Source of the DNA: Cytophagia bacterium
GTDB taxonomy: Bacteria > Bacteroidota > Bacteroidia > UBA7662
Reading direction: 5' to 3'
Length of the DNA stretch: 7,980 bases
Assembly (NCBI GenBank): GCA_009926405.1
Contig: RFOZ01000054.1
Location: forward strand, 1-7,980
Below the pieces are notes generated by a model. That model did no database searches and was not told where the DNA came from. It saw nothing but the letters and a program-made list of their open reading frames with translations. The position numbers and the translations under genes were made by a program. This document shows, in pieces, positions 1-5,189 of this stretch. Positions within the stretch are counted from its first letter, which is position 1. Every line of letters starts with the position of its first letter.

Positions 1-1958
1 ATCCAATTGTCGGTCGTGAGAAAGAAATAGAAAGGGTTTCCCAAATTCTCAGTCGTCGCAAAAAAAACAATCCCATTTTGATAGGGGAACCCGGGGTTGG
101 AAAAACCGCCATTGCCGAAGGCTTGGCATTGCGTATTCACCAAAAAAAGGTCTCTCGAATTTTGTTTGATAAACGAATTGTTACACTGGACTTATCCTCC
201 TTGGTGGCCGGTACCAAATACCGTGGACAGTTCGAAGAAAGGATGAAGGCCGTGATGAATGAATTGGAAAAATCCCCGGATGTAATTCTTTTTATCGACG
301 AGATTCATACCATGGTCGGTGCGGGAGGTGCATCGGGATCGTTGGACGCCAGCAATATGTTCAAGCCGGCCTTGTCCCGAGGCGAGATACAATGCATCGG
401 GGCCACGACCTTGAACGAATACCGTCAGTTTATTGAAAAGGACGGGGCCTTGGACCGGCGTTTCCAAAAAGTCATGGTAGATCCACCATCGCCCGAGGAG
501 ACTTTTCAAATTCTTAACAATATTCGTCAGAAATACGAAGACCATCACCAGGTGGCTTATACTCAAGAGGCTATCAGCGCCTGTGTTAAATTAACGGATC
601 GCTACATTACGGATCGTTTTCTTCCGGATAAGGCCATAGATGCATTGGATGAGGCAGGAGCGCGGGTTCATATTGGAAACATTCGTGTGCCCGAAGATGT
701 GACCCGCCTGGAGGCGGCGGTCGAAGAGATTCGCGATCAAAAAAACAAAGTGGTCAAAAGCCAGCGTTACGAAGAGGCTGCCAAATTACGGGATAACGAA
801 AAGCGAGTACTGGAAGAACTGGAACAAGCCAAACAGCGTTGGGAAGAAGAATCCCGCAAAAGCCGGTTCACCGTTACAGAAGATCATATCGCTGAGGTGG
901 TGGCCATGATGTCAGGCGTTCCTGTGAAACGGATTGCCCAGACCGAGGCCGAACGCATCGGGCGCATGGCGTCCGAGCTCAAGCAGAGGGTCATTGGTCA
1001 AGACCGGGCCGTTGAGGCCGTGAGCAAAGCCATTCTCCGCACCAGGGCTGGTCTCAAAGATCCTCGTAAGCCCATGGGGTCCTTTATTTTCCTGGGACCA
1101 ACGGGGGTTGGTAAAACCGAATTGGCCAAGGAGCTGGCCCGCTTTATGTTTGATACCGAAGATGCTCTTATCCGTATTGATATGAGCGAGTACATGGAGA
1201 AATTTGCTGTTTCCCGTTTGGTCGGCGCGCCTCCGGGCTATGTGGGTTACGAAGAAGGGGGTCAGCTTACCGAAAAGGTTCGCCGTAAGCCCTATTCGGT
1301 TATTCTTTTGGATGAGGTTGAGAAAGCGCACCCCGATATTTTCAATCTGTTGTTGCAAGTACTGGATGACGGCCAATTGACCGACGGCTTGGGCCGCAAG
1401 GTGGACTTCAAAAACACCTTAATCATTTTGACTTCGAACATTGGTTCAAGGCAACTCAAAGATTTTGGGACAGGGGTTGGCTTCACCACGCCAAGCAAGG
1501 TGGAAGCCAAAGAAAAAGAAAGCAATTCGGTGATCCAAAACGCGCTTAAGAAAACTTTTTCTCCTGAATTTCTGAACCGGATTGACGATGTCATCGTCTT
1601 TAATTCCCTCGATCGCGAAGAGTTGGCCAAGATTATTCATTTGACCCTTGATTCGGTTCTTAAGCGTATTGAGAGCCTTGGTTACAAGGTCGAGCTGTCA
1701 CCTTCAGCGTTGGATTTGTTAGCCGAAAAAGGGTACGACCCTCAATTTGGGGCTCGACCACTTAAGCGGGCTATCCAGAAATATGTCGAAGATGTGGTGG
1801 CTGAACAAATGATCTCCGGTCAACTCCAACCGGGTTCCATACTCAAGTTGGAAGCCGATTCCGAAGGTCAAATGCAGGCCACGGTGGTTGATCCAACGCC
1901 TGCTCCTCGTTCTTCGCGAAAAACCAAAAGCGCTCCCCCAACCGAAGATCAAGAATGA
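1..1958 (+). CDS. clpC: ATP-dependent Clp protease ATP-binding subunit ClpC (5' partial)
   Basis: HSP100/Clp AAA+ unfoldase that threads substrate proteins into the ClpP peptidase in the cytoplasm. The reading frame is open from base 3, and the first visible residues (PIVGREKEIERV) are the start of the D1 AAA module. About 180 N-terminal residues, including the Clp_N repeats, lie outside the window. Counting visible residues (651 in all): Walker A GEPGVGKT at 28-35, Walker B VILFIDE at 94-100, a UVR-type coiled middle region at about 247-275 (QRYEEAAKLRD), D2 Walker A GPTGVGKT at 365-372, Walker B VILLDE at 433-438, a GVGF ClpP-docking loop at 491-494, an NRID arginine finger and a GARPLKR sensor 2. 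The short UVR-containing middle region and the VGF loop favour ClpC over ClpB. A Pro/Ser/Lys-rich tail ends the protein. Its TGA overlaps the next ATG (ATGA). Confidence 0.96.
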   Translation, partial: PIVGREKEIERVSQILSRRKKNNPILIGEPGVGKTAIAEGLALRIHQKKVSRILFDKRIVTLDLSSLVAGTKYRGQFEERMKAVMNELEKSPDVILFIDEIHTMVGAGGASGSLDASNMFKPALSRGEIQCIGATTLNEYRQFIEKDGALDRRFQKVMVDPPSPEETFQILNNIRQKYEDHHQVAYTQEAISACVKLTDRYITDRFLPDKAIDALDEAGARVHIGNIRVPEDVTRLEAAVEEIRDQKNKVVKSQRYEEAAKLRDNEKRVLEELEQAKQRWEEESRKSRFTVTEDHIAEVVAMMSGVPVKRIAQTEAERIGRMASELKQRVIGQDRAVEAVSKAILRTRAGLKDPRKPMGSFIFLGPTGVGKTELAKELARFMFDTEDALIRIDMSEYMEKFAVSRLVGAPPGYVGYEEGGQLTEKVRRKPYSVILLDEVEKAHPDIFNLLLQVLDDGQLTDGLGRKVDFKNTLIILTSNIGSRQLKDFGTGVGFTTPSKVEAKEKESNSVIQNALKKTFSPEFLNRIDDVIVFNSLDREELAKIIHLTLDSVLKRIESLGYKVELSPSALDLLAEKGYDPQFGARPLKRAIQKYVEDVVAEQMISGQLQPGSILKLEADSEGQMQATVVDPTPAPRSSRKTKSAPPTEDQE

Positions 1959-3145
1959 GGTCTGCGGGGCTCGTTTTTTTTGCGGACGATTTGCAGGCCG
2001 TTCACCTCCTGCCGCTTACTTATACCATGCCGCCCGAAGAATGCAGGATTGGCATCTTGACCTTAGCCCAAAAATGGGCCATGGAATGGAACCGTCGTTC
2101 CCTGGCCTTGACGGTAAATTCCCGGCTATTGCCTGATGAAAAATTACTGGAATCGGTGGCCAAACTTCGTGATGGTCAGGGCTTTAGCATTCAAGACCAG
2201 CCTTTGTTGAGGGTGCATGGAGCGGGCGCCGAAAAGGCCGGTGTTTTGGATATTGAAGGGACTGAATGGATTCCATGGGTCCATGAAGTAACCATGATCC
2301 ATTATCCGGAAGATATCTTTTTGAAAAACGGCCGTGAAATCAAGGCTGATTTGGAACGCATGCACAGGGCCGGTGGTGAATGGGTATGGCCGTCTTGGAA
2401 GGAGCGAGCACCGAACGATCCTCATACCGTGGTGTATCACCCGGAGCAGGTTTGGGTGCATCCAACCGCCAAGGTTTCGGCCGCGGTATTGGACGCCTCC
2501 GATGGACCCATTTGGGTGGGTGCCCACGCCGAAATCATGCCGGGAACCCTTGTTAAGGGACCGATGGCTTTAGGTGAACATGCCACCCTCAAAATGGGAG
2601 CTAAAATTTACGGCGATACCACGGTGGGCCCTTTTTGCAAAGTAGGAGGCGAGGTAAGCAATTCGGTTTTGCATTCCTATTCCAACAAAGGGCACGATGG
2701 CTTCATGGGCAATTCCGTGATAGGCCGTTGGTGCAATTGGGGTGCAGACACCAACAATTCCAATCTCAAAAACAATTACGAACCGGTCAAGCTATGGGAT
2801 TTAGCAACCTCACGATTTCGAAATACCGGATTGACCTTTTGCGGTCTTGTGATGGCGGATCATGCCAAATGCGGCATTAACACCATGTTCAATACGGGAA
2901 CGGTGATTGGGGTGGGTGCCAATGTTTTTGGCGGTGGTTTTGTTCGGCAATTCGTGCCCTGTTTTGGTTGGGGTGGTATCCATGGCATGGAAACATTTCG
3001 ATTTGATAAATTTTGTGAAACGGCCGAACGGGTCATGCAACGCCGATCGATTGCTTTGGATGCTTCCGAAAGACAAAAGTTGAAGGAAGTTTTTGAACAA
3101 AGTGCTTATCAGCGAACTTGGGAAAAATCTGCTTCGACGCTTTAA
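1955..3145 (+). CDS. GlmU-like putative sugar nucleotidyltransferase with left-handed beta-helix domain
   Basis: 396-residue protein resembling the Bacteroidota 'putative sugar nucleotidyltransferase' family (NTP_transf_4-type N-terminus plus hexapeptide repeats). Residues 5-45 (LVFFADD, LLPLTYTMPPEECRIGILT) fit that family's N-terminal pattern. The classic LxxGxGTRxxPLT nucleotide-binding signature of GlmU/RmlA enzymes is not present. Residues about 165-335 show irregular hexapeptide turns (VWVHPTAKVSA, PIWVGAHAEI, ALGEHATL, SVIGRWCNWGADTNNSN, GTVIGVGANVF), expected to fold as a left-handed beta-helix as in acyltransferases. A nucleotidyl- or acetyl-transfer role in cell-envelope sugar metabolism is inferred from the fold; the substrate cannot be read from sequence. 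The start ATG overlaps the clpC stop, which implies translational coupling. tpiA starts 7 nt after its stop. Confidence 0.85.
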   Translation: MRSAGLVFFADDLQAVHLLPLTYTMPPEECRIGILTLAQKWAMEWNRRSLALTVNSRLLPDEKLLESVAKLRDGQGFSIQDQPLLRVHGAGAEKAGVLDIEGTEWIPWVHEVTMIHYPEDIFLKNGREIKADLERMHRAGGEWVWPSWKERAPNDPHTVVYHPEQVWVHPTAKVSAAVLDASDGPIWVGAHAEIMPGTLVKGPMALGEHATLKMGAKIYGDTTVGPFCKVGGEVSNSVLHSYSNKGHDGFMGNSVIGRWCNWGADTNNSNLKNNYEPVKLWDLATSRFRNTGLTFCGLVMADHAKCGINTMFNTGTVIGVGANVFGGGFVRQFVPCFGWGGIHGMETFRFDKFCETAERVMQRRSIALDASERQKLKEVFEQSAYQRTWEKSASTL

Positions 3146-3152
3146 CGAATCA

Positions 3153-3929
3153 ATGGCTATGATGAACCAAAGACCCCCCCTAATTTTGGGTAATTGGAAG
3201 ATGAACACCCTTCCGGAAGAGGGTCGACTTTTGGCCCGTCAATTGGTGCCAACCGTCATGGACGGCCTGCATCGCCCGGTGGAATGGGGCCTTGCAGTAC
3301 CGATGACTCACTTGGCTCTCCTGGCCACCGAAACGAAAGGCAAAGCCTTGCTGGGTGCTCAGGATTGTTCCGTCCACCCGCATGGAGCTTATACAGGCGA
3401 AGTTTCGGCAGCGATGTTGGCGGCCTCCGGTTGTGATTTTGCGTTGGTTGGACACAGCGAACGCCGACAATACCATGGTGAAACCTCCCTGCAAGCCGGA
3501 CAGAAAATTCTTCGTTTGCAGGAACAGGGCCTGATGGCTGTTTATTGTGTTGGGGAATCTCTTGAACAACGCCAAAGCGGGAACTATGCATCCGTCATAC
3601 AGAACCAACTTCAGGAAGGCCTCATGTTGGAGGGTCTGAGCCTAGGGGTTTCGGAATTGGTCCTGGCCTATGAGCCCGTATGGGCTATCGGTACCGGTTT
3701 GACCGCATCGCCGGAGCAGGCCAACGAGGTCCATGCCTTGATTCGGCATTGGCTATTGCAAAATCGAGGATCCAATGCAGCTGAGCAGGTCCGCATTTTA
3801 TACGGCGGTTCGGTCAACGCATCCAACGCAGGGGATTTACTGTCCGGTGAACATGTGGACGGGGCCTTGGTTGGTGGCGCATCGTTGCAGATTCGGGCCT
3901 TTGCTGATATTGTGTTATCTGTTCGTTGA
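3153..3929 (+). CDS. tpiA: Triose-phosphate isomerase
   Basis: Interconverts dihydroxyacetone phosphate and glyceraldehyde 3-phosphate in glycolysis and gluconeogenesis, in the cytoplasm. At 258 residues it is close to the usual length of about 250. All key elements are visible: substrate-binding Asn14 and Lys16 in LGNWKMN, electrophile His101 in VGHSERR, general base Glu174 in AYEPVWAIGTG, the GAYTGEVSA segment, and the C-terminal phosphate-binding motifs YGGSVN and ALVGGASL. I chose the ATG at 3153, the first after the upstream stop at 3143-3145; ATGs at 3159 and 3162 are equally possible and differ by only 2-3 residues. A longer in-frame start at 3093 would overlap the upstream gene by 53 nt and add residues not found in the family. 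A run of seven C lies at codons 8-10. No Shine-Dalgarno is evident. Confidence 0.96.
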   Translation: MAMMNQRPPLILGNWKMNTLPEEGRLLARQLVPTVMDGLHRPVEWGLAVPMTHLALLATETKGKALLGAQDCSVHPHGAYTGEVSAAMLAASGCDFALVGHSERRQYHGETSLQAGQKILRLQEQGLMAVYCVGESLEQRQSGNYASVIQNQLQEGLMLEGLSLGVSELVLAYEPVWAIGTGLTASPEQANEVHALIRHWLLQNRGSNAAEQVRILYGGSVNASNAGDLLSGEHVDGALVGGASLQIRAFADIVLSVR

Positions 3930-3931
3930 CC

Positions 3932-4891
3932 ATGCAACCGACGTTGGTTTGGCGAATCGAGGTTGGCTCCGAAGAGCAAGCAGAGGTCTTGGCCTCTGAA
4001 ATGGCCGCATGGGGTTACGATTCCTTTCAAACGGTGGGTCCAACGACGGAGGAGGGAATAACGGCTGAACAACCTTGGATACTAGAAGCTTATGGCCGTC
4101 AGGGTCAGATTCGTGCGGGGTGCAACGAATGGCTCATGGATCAATTCCCGGGTTGGATTCAGGGCTTCGAAGAACCACAAGTCCTCGCGGACATTAATTG
4201 GAACAAAGAATGGGAATCTCGTTTTGAACCCGTAAGGCTAGGAAGGCATTTTGGAATCCGCGCCCCTTTTCATGAGCCTTTGAGGGATGTGGAACAGGAA
4301 TTGGTTATTATGCCTCGTATGTCCTTTGGAACTGGGCATCATCCCACAACGATGATGTTGTGTTGGTGGCTGTTGGGAGCCCCTCAGCTCGAAAAAGATT
4401 TTGGAGGACCGGTTGTGACTCGTCTTTGGGAAGGACCAAACAAATCGCTTGGTTCACCGGCTGGACTACGGGTCTTGGATATGGGTTGTGGGACCGGGAT
4501 CTTGGGAATATTGGCGCATCGTTTGGGTGCCCAACGGGTATGGGGGATGGATATCGAGGAAGGCTCGGCCGCTAATGCCGCCGAAAACGCAAAACGCAAC
4601 GGGGTTGAAGGCCTTTGGGAGCAAGGTGACGCCCAAACTTTGGCCGCTTCGCGGGAAGCCAAGGTTGATTTGGTTTTGGCTAATATTAATCGTAACATTT
4701 TGTTGGAGGATATGCCCATCTACGTTCAAGTCTTGAACGAAGGTGGTCAGTTATGGCTTAGTGGCTTTTATGCCGAAGATGCAGAGGTACTCTTGGAACG
4801 GGCCTCGGCCTTGGGTTTGGAGCCTTTCGCACAGGCCGAAATGAATCGCTGGACGACTCTGTTGTTGGTCAAAAGCGCCGTGAATAATTGA
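3932..4891 (+). CDS. prmA: Ribosomal protein L11 methyltransferase
   Basis: SAM-dependent protein methyltransferase that methylates ribosomal protein L11. The N-terminal substrate-recognition region (residues 1-85) is followed by the family segments NWNKEWESRFEPV (89-101), IRAPFHEP (109-116) and MSFGTGHHPTT (130-140). The Rossmann domain has SAM motif I VLDMGCGTG (181-189), the acidic motif II in MDIEE (206-210) and the catalytic-site motif LANINRNIL (249-257). The protein has 319 residues, slightly long for the family. The extra length lies mostly at about residues 150-175, a stretch of about 24 residues between HPTT and motif I. I chose the ATG at 3932, 2 nt after the tpiA stop; an in-frame TTG at 3926 overlapping that stop is an alternative that adds two residues. 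It sits between tpiA and clpS, an arrangement I recall from other Bacteroidota. Confidence 0.95.
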   Translation: MQPTLVWRIEVGSEEQAEVLASEMAAWGYDSFQTVGPTTEEGITAEQPWILEAYGRQGQIRAGCNEWLMDQFPGWIQGFEEPQVLADINWNKEWESRFEPVRLGRHFGIRAPFHEPLRDVEQELVIMPRMSFGTGHHPTTMMLCWWLLGAPQLEKDFGGPVVTRLWEGPNKSLGSPAGLRVLDMGCGTGILGILAHRLGAQRVWGMDIEEGSAANAAENAKRNGVEGLWEQGDAQTLAASREAKVDLVLANINRNILLEDMPIYVQVLNEGGQLWLSGFYAEDAEVLLERASALGLEPFAQAEMNRWTTLLLVKSAVNN

Positions 4892-4893
4892 CG

Positions 4894-5184
4894 ATGATTT
4901 CATTGCCGTTTACCCGCCAAAAAGAGCAAACCCAGACGGGATTGCTTGAGCAAGAGGATGAAGGCGAAAAGCTAATCCTCTACAACGACGATATCAACAC
5001 CTTTGATCATGTTATTCACTGTTTGATGCGCTATTGCGAACACCAGGCGGAACAAGCCGAGCAATGTGCTTGGATTGTTCATCTCAAAGGGCGATGTATC
5101 GTCAAGCAGGGAACGTATGCTGAATTGTTACCCGTGCAGGTTGCTCTCTGCGATCAAGGATTAAGCGCAGCTATCGAAGGGTAG
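4894..5184 (+). CDS. clpS: ATP-dependent Clp protease adaptor protein ClpS
   Basis: Small adaptor that recognises N-degron substrates (bulky hydrophobic N-terminal residues) and hands them to a ClpA/ClpC-type unfoldase. The 96-residue protein has a flexible charged N-terminal arm (about 1-24) and then the ClpS core: LILYNDDINTFDHVI (27-41) with the alpha-amino-binding NDD triad at 31-33, the EQAEQCAWIVHLKG helix-turn with the conserved His63, and the C-terminal GLSAAI segment. Compared with E. coli ClpS, the pocket residues Met40 and Met62 appear to be Phe37 and Ala59 here by my hand alignment; the NTF form is one I associate with Bacteroidota. The ATG at 4894 lies 2 nt after the prmA stop; a TTG at 4888 overlapping that stop is possible. 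It is the last gene of the run headed in this window by clpC, its probable partner. Confidence 0.93.
   Translation: MISLPFTRQKEQTQTGLLEQEDEGEKLILYNDDINTFDHVIHCLMRYCEHQAEQAEQCAWIVHLKGRCIVKQGTYAELLPVQVALCDQGLSAAIEG
4897..4913 (+). repeat. 17-nt exact direct repeat, copy 1 (start of clpS)
   Basis: ATTTCATTGCCGTTTAC immediately follows the clpS start codon and encodes its residues 2-6 and part of 7. The same 17 nt occur on the + strand at 7111-7127, antisense to the E1 gene. The match ends abruptly on both sides. Confidence 0.8.
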
Positions 5185-5189
5185 GTTGC

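Larger units (their letters stand above)
1..5184 (+). other. Predicted operon: clpC, GlmU-like gene, tpiA, prmA, clpS
   Basis: Five same-strand genes are separated by -4, 7, 2 and 2 nt. The first junction is an ATGA overlap. The last two share the layout TTGAC(C/G)ATG, with the upstream TGA stop followed 2 nt later by ATG. These distances leave no space for promoters or terminators outside coding sequence, so one polycistronic message with coupled translation is the simplest reading. Any promoter lies upstream of the window, in or before clpC. Internal promoters within coding sequence cannot be excluded. The end of the unit is not marked by a visible terminator before the convergent E1 gene. 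Confidence 0.7.

Noticed and set aside
60..67. A8 run in clpC, a possible slippery site.
   Set aside because: It encodes the conserved RRKKNNP segment of the D1 module; there is no adjacent stimulatory structure or alternative frame of interest.
192..566. Antisense open frame of 124 codons opposite clpC, one of several such frames along the + strand genes.
   Set aside because: All such frames sit opposite strongly supported genes and contain no family motifs or independent expression signals.
1931..1981. Possible intrinsic terminator at the clpC/GlmU-like junction: CGCTCCCC (1931-1938) could pair with GGGGCTCG (1966-1973), followed directly by T8 (1974-1981).
   Set aside because: The stem has two central mismatches and a loop of about 27 nt, so it is weak. 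The T-run encodes the conserved hydrophobic strand LVFFADD of the downstream protein, and the genes overlap.
3093..3152. Longer start for tpiA at 3093.
   Set aside because: It would overlap the upstream coding sequence by 53 nt and add 20 residues absent from the triose-phosphate isomerase family; ATG at 3153 puts NWKMN at the normal distance.
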